Source: Candidatus Delongbacteria bacterium (GTDB taxonomy: Bacteria; CAIWAD01). From it: DNA of 64,000 bases. Location: positions 248,001 through 312,000 of the forward strand of contig JACKCN010000005.1 of NCBI GenBank assembly GCA_020634015.1, in the 5' to 3' direction. This document shows, piece after piece, positions 19,256-27,401 of this stretch; the first letter of the stretch is position 1, and each line of letters opens with the position of its first letter. Made by a program: the position numbers and the translations under genes. The notes beneath the pieces were generated by a model, which worked only from the letters and a program-made list of their open reading frames with translations, had not been told where the DNA came from and made no database searches.

Positions 19256-19700
19256 CAAAAGGCTCTCCTTCTTCAAGAAATCAACAATCAGTCGATTCAA
19301 GCCGCCCTTGATCCGCGCCATGGTTTCTCCGGCGACGGGGCAGCGCTCAACTTGAGGTCTGATCGGGAGAGGTTTTCTTGTCGCGGGGTCGTCAACGTAG
19401 CTCTACCGCGAAACGGATGCAAGAATCAAGACAACAGCCAGGCGATCACATTTCATGGCAAACCGCCGACTGTGCGCCCGGAGATCCTGGAACGCAGGGT
19501 GCGGCGGTTTGCGTGATCGCGAAGGGCGCGGTACGGGTCTTACCGGCAGGCCGTGCGCCAATTCCTCCGGGAAGCCCGCGACCCTGTACCGCCGAGCGTG
19601 GCTGTGGCCCTGTCCCTGATCTTGTGCTCCAGGTCCTCTGCAGGCGCAATTGCATCACGGCGGGGATCCGGAACGAACCGACGGCGCGGGCAGCGGACCA
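19256..19700. other. Intergenic region, nothing identified
   Basis: 445 bp between two minus-strand genes; it must carry the promoter of the T9SS-sorted propeller gene. No gene, repeat or clear terminator was recognised. Confidence 0.35.
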
Positions 19701-20162
19701 TCAGTTCTGGTCGTAGGCACGCTCCAGGGCCGCCGCGCCCAGTTTCACCATGGTCAGCAAGGCATCCATCACGGCCTTCACCTTTCTGGGGTTCCGGTCG
19801 GCGATGAGTTCCGTGAATCGTCGGGGCACAATCTGCCAGGAGAGGCCGAAGGGGTCCTTGATCCAGCCGCACGCGGAAGGGGTCGCGCCGGCCTTGAGCA
19901 GCTTGTCCCAGTACTCGTCCACTTCCGTCTGGTCGGCGCAGTCCACATGAAAGGAAACACCTTCGGAGAAGTTGAAGTACGTGCCGCCATTGTAGCACAT
20001 GAAGACCTGACCCCCGACCACGAACTCGGCGGCGGTGACCGGGCCGTCCTCGCGCGTGCGGGCGACGGTTCTGATGCAGGAGTCCGGGAAGGTGGCGGTG
20101 TAGAACTCCATGGCCGCTTCGAGCTGATCGTTGAACATCAGGAACGGTGTCACCTTGGCCAT
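19701..20162 (-). CDS. VOC superfamily protein, PhnB-like
   Basis: 153 residues, ATG at 20162 with GGAG six bases upstream. The opening KVTPFLMFNDQLEAAMEFYT, FVVGGQVFMCYNGG and KDPFGLSWQIVPRR are typical of the 3-demethylubiquinone-9-methyltransferase-like/PhnB branch of the glyoxalase-bleomycin resistance fold. Members form a metal site from paired beta-alpha-beta-beta-beta units, but this branch is mostly uncharacterised. It stands alone, with no linked pathway. The longer upstream frame overlaps the duplicated AtuA fragment and is not used. Confidence 0.85.
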   Translation of the reverse strand: MAKVTPFLMFNDQLEAAMEFYTATFPDSCIRTVARTREDGPVTAAEFVVGGQVFMCYNGGTYFNFSEGVSFHVDCADQTEVDEYWDKLLKAGATPSACGWIKDPFGLSWQIVPRRFTELIADRNPRKVKAVMDALLTMVKLGAAALERAYDQN

Positions 20163-20277
20163 CGCAGGCTCCATACTCAAGATCGGGGCAAACGAGGAAC
20201 GCAGCCACCAGGCGCAAGGACTTCCCTGTGTGACGCCTCCTCCTCGTGGATGCGGCGCTGGCTGAACGTTCGATAGG

Positions 20278-20478
20278 TCAATCCAGCAGGCAGTGCGCCA
20301 GCTCGTCGGGGAAGTCGACTTCCATGCGCAGCAGGGCCTGGCCGTGGGCCTTGCCCTGGGCGTCGTTCTTGAGGGACATGCTGCCGCCGCCGCCAAGGCT
20401 CTCGCCCAGGATGAAGTTGAGCGCCAACAGGTTGGGCAGTTCGTAGCGTGTGGACTGGCCGAGAGCAACAGAGGACAT
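20278..20478 (-). pseudogene. Duplicated 3' end of the small AtuA-associated gene
   Basis: The final 60 or so codons (from TRYELPNLLALNFILGESLG to ELAHCLLD and stop) are nearly identical to the end of the gene at 20947-21288; only a few differences, mostly silent, are seen. Upstream of this the homology ends abruptly, leaving a short unrelated leader with an ATG at 20478. The N-terminal half of the domain is absent. Parent and fragment flank a DUF4926 gene. Likely a non-functional remnant, though a short peptide could be made. Confidence 0.8.
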
Positions 20479-20535
20479 TGGTTTGAACATGGCCCTGGAC
20501 TGCGTACCTGATGGCGTGGTCAGAAACGGGTGTTC

Positions 20536-20769
20536 TCAGGCCGAACGAATGAGTTGTCGCACGGATATGAGGTCGCCATCGGCTACCGCGCGAACATCGG
20601 CTTCCTTGAGCGTCACCAACGCTTCCGTCTTGCCGGATGCGCTGACGAACTCAACTTCAAGGCCATCCGGTTCATACACTTGCACGACTGCGCCGAGGTC
20701 ACCTTTGCGAAGTCCATGCTCAGGAAGGTCCCGGTTGAGTACGACTGTCTGCAGTTCTTGGAATCTCAT
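20536..20769 (-). CDS. DUF4926 domain protein
   Basis: 77 residues from the ATG at 20769 (another ATG at 20784 adds five). The sequence FQELQTVVLNRDLPEHGLRK, then GDLGAVVQVYEPDGLEVEFV and SASGKTEALVTL matches the small SH3-like DUF4926 family. Such genes are common in accessory DNA and often travel with other small genes of unknown role. This one is alone, lying between a complete small AtuA-associated gene and its duplicated 3' end, which suggests insertion. Function unknown. Confidence 0.75.
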   Translation of the reverse strand: MRFQELQTVVLNRDLPEHGLRKGDLGAVVQVYEPDGLEVEFVSASGKTEALVTLKEADVRAVADGDLISVRQLIRSA

Positions 20770-20946
20770 CTTTGGCAGATGCATCGATCTTCAATCGTCC
20801 ACTCTCTGGAAGTCCCATTCTGGGCGACCCGATTGCGCCCGATAACATCTCGAAAGATTCAACGGGTTGTAGGGCTTATCGGGCCCGGCTGGAAACAACG
20901 GTCTGTGGCTGAGGCCAAGTGGAAATGAGTGCGCGACGCATCTCCA

Positions 20947-21288
20947 TCAATCCAGCAGACAGTGCGCCAGCTCGTCGGGGAAGTCCACTTCCATGCGCAG
21001 CAGGGCCTGGCCGTGGGTCTTGCCCTGGGCGTCGTTCTTGAGGGACATGCTGCCGCCGCCGCCCAGGCTCTCGCCCAGAATGAAGTTGAGCGCCATCAGG
21101 TTGGGCAGTTCGTAGCGTGTGATCTCGCCCAGGGCGATGCGGGAGAAATGGGCCTTGATCCGCTCGGGGGTGAGCACACCCACGGCCCAGTTGTAGACCT
21201 CGGGGCTGCGGAAGAGGATGCCCACGTTGCTGTGGGGGCCCTTGTCACCGGAACGGGCGTGGGCGATGCGGGCGAGGGTGATGGTCAT
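20947..21288 (-). CDS. AtuA-associated small subunit/domain
   Basis: 113 residues with IAHARSGDKGPHSNVGILFR near the N-terminus and LPNLMALNFILGESLGGGGS near the end. In many bacteria this sequence is the C-terminal domain of AtuA-family proteins; here it is a separate gene starting three bases after the AtuA stop, so the two are surely co-translated and probably form one complex. AtuA acts in acyclic terpene utilisation in Pseudomonas, but homologues are far wider than that pathway and the chemistry here is not known. Confidence 0.82.
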   Translation of the reverse strand: MTITLARIAHARSGDKGPHSNVGILFRSPEVYNWAVGVLTPERIKAHFSRIALGEITRYELPNLMALNFILGESLGGGGSMSLKNDAQGKTHGQALLRMEVDFPDELAHCLLD

Positions 21289-21291
21289 GCT

Positions 21292-22638
21292 CTACTCCAC
21301 GGTGACACGGGTTGAGATCAGGTGCTTGGGTACCAGGGCCGGCCAGAAGGCGACGATCTCCTGGGCGCGCGGGCGGCCGCCGGCGAATCCGGTGATGCCG
21401 CTGGGGCCATTGGTGATCACGGGGGCCAGCTCCTTGCCGAAGCGTTCCACCTTGGCGCGGTCGCTGTCGCGGCAGCTGAGGCGCAGCACCACTTCGGGCG
21501 GGTCGGCCGGGACGGGCGCGATGCCGGGGTGGCAGCTGTCGATGCCCACCAGCTCGGTCAGGGTATCCTCGTAGACACAGCCGGCGCTCTCGAGGCGCTT
21601 CCAGATGATCTCGCCGATCATGCGCGCTTTCTCGATGGCGCGCGGGCCGCAGACCGTCAGCTGTCCGCTGGCCTTCCAGCCCGCCAGATAGCTGATCGAA
21701 ACCTTGTAACTGTCGGTGGCGGGGGCACCACGGGCGCCCGTGACACGCACGCGGTCGTTGCCTTCGTCCTTGAGCCTGAGACTGGTGAAGTCCACCATCG
21801 TGTCCGGCGAGATGTAATGCTTGGGGTCGCCCATTTCGTACACCAGCTGCTCGGTCACGCTCCACTGGTTCACCAGGCCACCGGTGCCCGCCTGTTTGGT
21901 CACCACCATCTCGCCGTTCTCGCTGACTTCCACCACGGGGTAGCCGATGCCGGCGTAATCGGGCACTTCCCACCAGCGGCTGTAGTTGCCGCCGCTGCAC
22001 TGGGCCCCGCACTCGGTGATGTGTCCGGCCACGGTGCCGGCCGCCAGCAGATCCCAGGCGTCCTTCTTCCAGCCGAATTCGTGAATCAGCGGACCCAGCG
22101 CCAGCCCGGGGTCGGACACGCGGCCCGCCAGTACGATCTGGGCACCCTTGCCCAGCGCCTCGGCGATGCAGAAACTGTCGATGTAGACATTGGCGGCGGT
22201 CACACGGTCACGGATCACGCTCAGCGGCTCGCCGGTTTCCATGTTGGCCAGCGGTGCGCCCGCGGCCATCAGCTCGTCCAGCCGGTGCAGGATGTCGTCG
22301 CCCTCGATGGTGCCAATGCGGATCTCCAGGCCCATCTTCTTCGCGGTGGCCTTGAGGGCGGCGCTGCAGGCGGGGGCGTTCACGCCGCCGGCATTGGAGA
22401 CCAGCTTGATCTTCTTGGCCAGCAGGTCGGGCAGCACACGTTCGATCAGTTCCACGAAATCGCGCGCGAAGCCCGTGTTGGGGTCCTTCAGCTTCTGGCG
22501 CTGCATGATCGACAGCGTGACCTCGGCCAGGTAGTCCATGGTGAGATAGTCGATGCCGCCGCGCTGGATCAGCTGGACCGGTGCATCCACCGAATCGCCC
22601 CAGAATCCCTGACCGTTGGCTACCCGTACTGTTCGCAT
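21292..22638 (-). CDS. Acyclic terpene utilization AtuA family protein
   Basis: 448 residues from the ATG at 22638, where the conserved opening RTVRVANGQGFWGDS begins. Other marks of the family: GGIDYLTMDYLAEVTLSIM, KLVSNAGGVNAPACSAAL, VLAGRVSDPGLALGPL, ITECGAQCSGGNYSRW and the DPPEVVLRLSCRD region. It is the large part of a two-gene AtuA unit with the gene at 20947-21288. No acyl-CoA carboxylase or other terpene catabolic genes are close, so a specific pathway cannot be assigned. Frame upstream to 23046 is open but overlaps the lipoprotein gene and is not used. Confidence 0.85.
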   Translation of the reverse strand: MRTVRVANGQGFWGDSVDAPVQLIQRGGIDYLTMDYLAEVTLSIMQRQKLKDPNTGFARDFVELIERVLPDLLAKKIKLVSNAGGVNAPACSAALKATAKKMGLEIRIGTIEGDDILHRLDELMAAGAPLANMETGEPLSVIRDRVTAANVYIDSFCIAEALGKGAQIVLAGRVSDPGLALGPLIHEFGWKKDAWDLLAAGTVAGHITECGAQCSGGNYSRWWEVPDYAGIGYPVVEVSENGEMVVTKQAGTGGLVNQWSVTEQLVYEMGDPKHYISPDTMVDFTSLRLKDEGNDRVRVTGARGAPATDSYKVSISYLAGWKASGQLTVCGPRAIEKARMIGEIIWKRLESAGCVYEDTLTELVGIDSCHPGIAPVPADPPEVVLRLSCRDSDRAKVERFGKELAPVITNGPSGITGFAGGRPRAQEIVAFWPALVPKHLISTRVTVE

Positions 22639-22682
22639 GATGATGCCTTTGCTTGCCCGGCGCGGTCGCCCGGTGAATGTGA

Positions 22683-23276
22683 TCAGTTCTTGGAGTGGGG
22701 AATCGCTTCCCAGTCCGCGGCCTTCAGGCTCCAGCGGAAGCGCTGTGTACCTGCCGGACTCACGGCCGTGCGCACGAAAGCCTCGCCGTCCCAGGCCAGG
22801 CTCTCCGTGGCTGCCACGGCCGCTTCGGGAATCCTGGGAAATGGTGGGACAGGGCGCGGATAGAGCTTGCCGCTCTGCAGATCCCACAGCTGAAGCACTC
22901 CGGGAGTCTGGCGTGACACGGGGCCACTCCAGATCGCCAGCTCGGGTTCGGGGTCGCCGTCCATTTCGTCCAGCCAGCACTGCAGGGCCATGCCCGGTCT
23001 GGGCGCCAGTTGCTGCCAGGGAGTGACCATCAGAAAGGCGTGCCACACGGTCAGTTGCCAGTTTCCCTCCGCCACGTCCTCGCCGGCGGGCACTTCCACG
23101 CGGACTTTCCAGTTGTCGTGTTCCAGCTCCTGCTGATACAGGGGCTTGGACAATACGGCATCGACAGACGGCTCCGTCGTGGAGGACCTGTGTACACAGC
23201 CAACCAGTCCCGCGGAGAGCAGCATGGTCAGAGCGTATGGCAGCGGGCGGTGAATCGAGCGGAAAAGGGAGTGCAT
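22683..23276 (-). CDS. Putative lipoprotein of unknown function
   Basis: 197 residues, ATG at 23276. A basic N-region and hydrophobic core (PYALTMLLSAGLVGC) end in a lipobox-like LVGC with Cys at about residue 27. The mature part has many Trp and charged residues (WQLTVWHAFLMVTPWQQLA; DEMDGDPEPELAIWSG), the latter phrase recalling VCBS/FG-GAP-style repeat wording. No enzyme motif. It sits between the AtuA unit and the DUF445 gene on the same strand and may be in either transcript. Confidence 0.7.
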   Translation of the reverse strand: MHSLFRSIHRPLPYALTMLLSAGLVGCVHRSSTTEPSVDAVLSKPLYQQELEHDNWKVRVEVPAGEDVAEGNWQLTVWHAFLMVTPWQQLAPRPGMALQCWLDEMDGDPEPELAIWSGPVSRQTPGVLQLWDLQSGKLYPRPVPPFPRIPEAAVAATESLAWDGEAFVRTAVSPAGTQRFRWSLKAADWEAIPHSKN

Positions 23277-23313
23277 CAATGTCTTTCCGTGACTTGTCGC
23301 GATTGGCGCCAAC

Positions 23314-24552
23314 TTAACTGCTGAAGCCGGGAATGGAAAGCAGCAGATGCAGGCCCAGCCCCACCAGCCCGCCCACCACGGCCCCGTTGACCCGGATCCA
23401 CTGCAGGTCGCTGCCCACGCGTTCTTCCAGTTCGTCCGCCAGATCCTGGCCGCTGAGTGGTGACAGGTTGGCGCGCACCAGCTCGCCGATCCGGTGATGA
23501 TGGCGCTCGGCCAGGCCCAGCAGGCGTGTGCGCAGCCAGAGTTCCAACTGCTCGCGCAGCCGGGCATCGTTTTCGATGCGTTCCAGTTCGCGGGCCAGCA
23601 GGGCGCGCAACTGTGCATGGCGTTCGGGCTGGTTCAGCCACTCCAGCAGTCCCTTGCGCAGCCCGGGGGCCACCGCCTGCACCAGCGAGTCCGTGGACTC
23701 CAGCAGGCCCAGGCGCACACGCTCCATGCCGCCACTGACCAGTGGTGCGGGGGAGTCGGCGGCCAGCGCCTCGCGCAGCGAGACTCGCAGGGGATCCTGC
23801 GCGTCCCGGGCCGCCCGTTGCAGTCGTTCGTTCAGACCCTGGATCACCAGCTCGGTCATCCGGTCCAGGTTGAGAAAGCCCCGGGCCATGCCCAGCAGCG
23901 GGTTGCCGCCGATCATGCCTTCCACCAGCTGTTCCAGCATGCCATGCACGGCCGTGCGCGCGCTCTCGCTGTGGGCCAGACTGCCGGCAGCGCCCAGGGC
24001 ACCCGCGACCAGTTCTTCGAGGCGGGGATCGGCCAGCAGAGACGTCCGCAGGCCGTGCCAGAGACTCTGGCCATTCCGGGATTCCAGCTCGCGGATCAGC
24101 GCGGGTTCAAGCAGAGCCGCCAGCCTGCGGTCATCCAGCTGGTCCAGTTGCTGCTGGGCCTGGGTCAGCAGGAAATCGGTCAGCGAATCCAGCAGGGGAT
24201 CGCGGTCCAGGCTTTCCAGCAGGCGTTCGAGCAAAGGCACCGTGAGCAGGGCCTGTTGCAGGCTGTCGCGGTTCAGCAGTCGCTCGTCCACCAACCGCAC
24301 CAGATTGTCGATGATCCTGTCCCGGTTGCGGGCGATGATCGAGGTGTGCGGCACCCAGCGCTGGCCCAGTGGGTGACGGAAGAGGGCGGTCACCGCGAAC
24401 CAGTCGGCGGCGCCGCCCACCATGCCCGCCTCGAAGAGGGCAAAACCAGCGGCTCCCAGGGGGTGGTGACGGAAGGGCAGGCAGGCCAGTGCGCCGGCTC
24501 CGGCGGCGGCCAGACTGAGTGCGGCCAGATGGCGTGCACGATGAACGCTCAT
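23314..24552 (-). CDS. DUF445 family membrane-associated protein (YjiN-like)
   Basis: 412 residues; ATG at 24552 is chosen over 24558 because GGAG then lies six bases upstream. The N-terminal hydrophobic helix plus FEAGMVGGAADWFAVTALFR and HPLGQRWVPHTSIIARNRDR define DUF445. The middle is long helical, Leu/Arg/Glu-rich sequence, and the C-terminal VVGGLVGLGLHLLLSIPG is a second membrane helix. The topology is thus two terminal helices with a large soluble helical body. Function unknown in the family. Confidence 0.88.
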   Translation of the reverse strand: MSVHRARHLAALSLAAAGAGALACLPFRHHPLGAAGFALFEAGMVGGAADWFAVTALFRHPLGQRWVPHTSIIARNRDRIIDNLVRLVDERLLNRDSLQQALLTVPLLERLLESLDRDPLLDSLTDFLLTQAQQQLDQLDDRRLAALLEPALIRELESRNGQSLWHGLRTSLLADPRLEELVAGALGAAGSLAHSESARTAVHGMLEQLVEGMIGGNPLLGMARGFLNLDRMTELVIQGLNERLQRAARDAQDPLRVSLREALAADSPAPLVSGGMERVRLGLLESTDSLVQAVAPGLRKGLLEWLNQPERHAQLRALLARELERIENDARLREQLELWLRTRLLGLAERHHHRIGELVRANLSPLSGQDLADELEERVGSDLQWIRVNGAVVGGLVGLGLHLLLSIPGFSS

Positions 24553-24670
24553 GGGCATCTCCGGATGACGGGGGATGACAGGGACGCGGAAATGGTAGCG
24601 ATTCCGGCAGTGCGTCGGGAGTCATGCACCCATTGCCGCCGGTTGCAGCATGCAGGCATTCCGCTGCGGA

Positions 24671-25372
24671 TCAGAAGTCGATGGCCATGCCGTCGCGAAA
24701 GAAACCTCCGCTGGGGCCCGAGTCGGGCAGCAGAGCCGCCCAGACCACGCTGGCCGCGCCTTCTTCCACGCTGCGGTTGGCGTTGGGGCCGCCCATGTCG
24801 GTGCGTACCCAGCCGGGGGAGACCGCGTTGATCAGAATGTTGGTTCCGCGGCATTCATCGGCCAGGATCCGGGTCAGGCCATTCAGCGCCAGCTTGGAAA
24901 GCTTGTAGGCGCCCAGCCCAGCGGTCAGCGCGGCCTGTTGGCCGTAGCCCGAACTGACGTTGACGATGCGGCCGAAATTGCGCGCCCGCATCCCGGGCAG
25001 CGCGGCCTGGCAAAGCGCCAGCACTCCAGACAGGTTCACGTCCAGAGTGCTGCGGAAGTCGTCCAGGGACACTTCACCCAGGGCCTGGTCACGATCCAGC
25101 AGCACTCCCGCGTTGTTCACCAGCACATCCAGCTGGCCCAGGCGGGATTCCGTTTCCTGGATCACGCTGGTGGCCCGAAGCAGATCGCGCTGCTCGTGCA
25201 GCACGAAGCCGCACTCGAGGCCCAGGGCCGCCATGTCGCTCACCGTCTGCGCTCCGGCTGTCTCGTCGCGCGCGGTGAAGAGCACCCGGTGCCCGGCGTG
25301 CGCCAGCTGACGCACGCAGTCCTTGCCGATTCCGCGGGTTCCACCCGTGACCAGGATGTTCAGAGAGTGCAT
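24671..25372 (-). CDS. Short-chain dehydrogenase/reductase
   Basis: 233 residues, ATG at 25372. Classical SDR marks: cofactor motif TGGTRGIG near the N-terminus, NNAG, and the catalytic Ser-Tyr-Lys arrangement (VNVSSGYGQ, then GAYKLSK). The ARDE sequence after the second strand fits NADP(H) preference. It resembles carbonyl-reductase-type SDRs. Substrate cannot be told. It is followed at 37 bp by the helical gene at 25409 upstream in the transcript, so the two may be cotranscribed. Confidence 0.88.
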   Translation of the reverse strand: MHSLNILVTGGTRGIGKDCVRQLAHAGHRVLFTARDETAGAQTVSDMAALGLECGFVLHEQRDLLRATSVIQETESRLGQLDVLVNNAGVLLDRDQALGEVSLDDFRSTLDVNLSGVLALCQAALPGMRARNFGRIVNVSSGYGQQAALTAGLGAYKLSKLALNGLTRILADECRGTNILINAVSPGWVRTDMGGPNANRSVEEGAASVVWAALLPDSGPSGGFFRDGMAIDF

Positions 25373-25408
25373 GGTCTGTCTCACACCTTGGATGATGACT
25401 GTGCCGGT

Positions 25409-25882
25409 TCAGGCGGAAATGCTGTCCAGGTCCTTCTCGAGCATCGCGCGGGATTCGGCGTCCTCGACCTCGGCGGCCAGGTCACGCGCGTTGCGGATCG
25501 CGCTGGCGGCTTCTTCGTGCTGGCCGCAGGTGGCCAGCGCACGAGCCCGGGCTTCCCAGGCGTAGGCTCGGTAGAAGGCTGCCAGCTCGGCGGCGGAGCT
25601 GACCGCCATGCAGTGCTCGGCATAGTCCAGCGCCCGTTCGCACAGTCCGCTGATGGCGTACACGCGCGAGAGCTGCCAGTAGCCCACGGACATCTGAAGA
25701 GCCGTGTGATCCGTGACCTGGGTCCAGTGCCAGAGCGAGACCTCCGCGAGGCGGCGCATGGTTTCATCGTCCTGGGCGCTGCGATCGTGCTTGTCGATCA
25801 GGTCCCAGCAGGCATTGAAACACTGGGCGGCAAAACCTCGATGGATCTGCTGAAGCTGTTCCTTGGTGGGAGTGTCCGACAT
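25409..25882 (-). CDS. Conserved hypothetical, TPR-like helical protein
   Basis: 157 residues from the ATG at 25882, with AGGAGG five bases upstream. The sequence is almost entirely amphipathic helix with Ala- and Tyr-rich pairs (AYAWEARARALATCGQHEEA; AIRNARDLAAEVEDAESRAM), like tetratricopeptide repeats. Cytoplasmic, no catalytic motif. First gene of a probable two-gene unit with the SDR. Confidence 0.75.
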   Translation of the reverse strand: MSDTPTKEQLQQIHRGFAAQCFNACWDLIDKHDRSAQDDETMRRLAEVSLWHWTQVTDHTALQMSVGYWQLSRVYAISGLCERALDYAEHCMAVSSAAELAAFYRAYAWEARARALATCGQHEEAASAIRNARDLAAEVEDAESRAMLEKDLDSISA

Positions 25883-25984
25883 GGCGCCTCCTGTGCTTGG
25901 AAGAAACGGGGGCCTGAAGGGTGGAGAAAACACAGCCCAGTGTCAACGCCGGAGCGGCCGGGAGGGAAATTCTTCTGCGCCCAT

Positions 25985-26180
25985 CCGACCAGCAAGGTTC
26001 CAGGTCTTGCGCGCTGCCAAGCCCACCCATGGTTTCCAGACAGGCCGTGAAGTGTGATGCCCCATTCCCGGCCTGGGCGCATCCAGACAGCGAGGTTCCG
26101 GGCCCAGCGCCATGCCAGAGTCCACCCGTGGATTCCCCACGGGCTATGATTGTGGAATGCCCCTTCGGGGCTGGGCGGGC
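25985..26180. repeat. Two-copy imperfect tandem repeat, about 98 bp per unit
   Basis: Unit 1 (about 25985-26080) and unit 2 (about 26083-26180) align throughout by eye at roughly 70 percent, sharing AGC-AGGTTCC, TGCCA, CCACCC-TGG-TTCC and ATGCCCC. The repeat lies in a 398-bp gap between divergent genes (25883-26280), upstream of the uracil-DNA glycosylase. No coding function is apparent. Confidence 0.6.
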
Positions 26181-26280
26181 AACAGCCGGTGGATGTGTTG
26201 AATTCTGGGGTGTGCCACCCACAAGTCCGACAAACTCCTAGATTGGAGCCGTTTCCACAGACCTGAACGGATTTCCTGCC

Positions 26281-27210
26281 ATGAGCACCATCGATATGCG
26301 CCGCGCCCTGCTGGAATGGGTGCGCGACCAGCAGGACTTTGGCGAGCTGGACCTGCCCGCCGGGCTGGATCGCCGTCTGCTGCAGCCCCCCGATCTGCGC
26401 CGGATCAAGTTCTTGTCGCAAGCCTCGGCGCAGACATCCGCGCCGCCAGTCGCCAGCATTCGGCCCGGGGCGAGCCCGGAAGCGAAGACTGCACCGCGCG
26501 CATCCAGTCCGGCATCCGCCCGGCCGGCCGTGACTCCGCAGACAGCTCCGGCCAGCCCGGCTGGCGACATCGTTCCTCCGGGCAGCCTCGCCGACGGCCC
26601 GCCACTCCGGGAGCTGACCCCGACCCACGCCAGCCTGGACGAGCTGCGGGCTTCCTTTGCCGACTGCCGGATCTGTGGCATCGCGAACGCTCGCCAGAAT
26701 CTGGTCTTCGGTGTGGGCAATCCCGGGGCCGAGCTGGTGATCATCGGCGAAGCCCCCGGGGCCGATGAGGACCGCCTGGGCGACCCCTTCGTGGGCGCCG
26801 CCGGGCAACTGCTGGACAAGATCCTGGCCGCCATTGGCTATGACCGCACCGACGTGTACATCTGCAACATCCTCAAGTGCCGTCCGCCCAACAACCGCGA
26901 TCCCCAGCCGGAGGAAGTGGCCAACTGCTCGCCATTCCTGCTGCAGCAACTGGCCCTGCTGCAACCCAAGGTGCTGCTGGCCGTGGGGCGCATCGCGGGC
27001 AAGACCCTGCTGGGAGTGGAGCGCACCCTGGGCGAAATGCGCAAGCAGATCCACCAGTTCCGCGGAGTGCCTTTGGTGGTGACCTACCATCCGGCGGCCC
27101 TGCTGCGCAATCCTCACTGGAAGCGGGGTTGCTGGGAAGATGTCCAGAAGGCGCGCGAGCTCCTGCTGGCGGCGGGAGGGCGTCCCGGCAGCCTCACGCC
27201 ACCGGCCTGA
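26281..27210 (+). CDS. Uracil-DNA glycosylase, family 4 (4Fe-4S)
   Basis: 309 residues. The C-terminal 200 are the type 4 enzyme: CRICGIANARQNLVFGVGN supplies a Cys pair, GEAPGADED is the catalytic motif, CNILKCRPPNNRDP adds Cys and the DNA-contact region, and YHPAALLRNP is the second motif. These enzymes remove uracil from DNA and hold an iron-sulfur cluster. The first 110 residues are an Ala/Pro/Ser-rich low-complexity linker after a short helical start, longer than usual for the family. It lies 190 bp before dnaB. Confidence 0.92.
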   Translation: MSTIDMRRALLEWVRDQQDFGELDLPAGLDRRLLQPPDLRRIKFLSQASAQTSAPPVASIRPGASPEAKTAPRASSPASARPAVTPQTAPASPAGDIVPPGSLADGPPLRELTPTHASLDELRASFADCRICGIANARQNLVFGVGNPGAELVIIGEAPGADEDRLGDPFVGAAGQLLDKILAAIGYDRTDVYICNILKCRPPNNRDPQPEEVANCSPFLLQQLALLQPKVLLAVGRIAGKTLLGVERTLGEMRKQIHQFRGVPLVVTYHPAALLRNPHWKRGCWEDVQKARELLLAAGGRPGSLTPPA

Positions 27211-27401
27211 AGCGGCGAGAGAATCCCGCCAAAGCTGCGGCGCAATTTTCCCGGGGCATTCCCGCGTGGCACTCCGGGAGGGGAATTGGTAGACTGGGCA
27301 CCCGTTTTTGACCGGACCCGGCAAGAGATTCATCCCCCCAGGCAAAGCCGAGGGCCGTGGATCGCGAACCGGGTCCCTTAGATAGTGGAAGCAGGCACTT
27401 G

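Noticed and set aside
25798..27345. Minus-strand open frame of 515 codons across the UDG gene and the tandem repeat
   Set aside because: The plus-strand glycosylase has its motifs; the minus frame merges shadow and intergenic repeat sequence.
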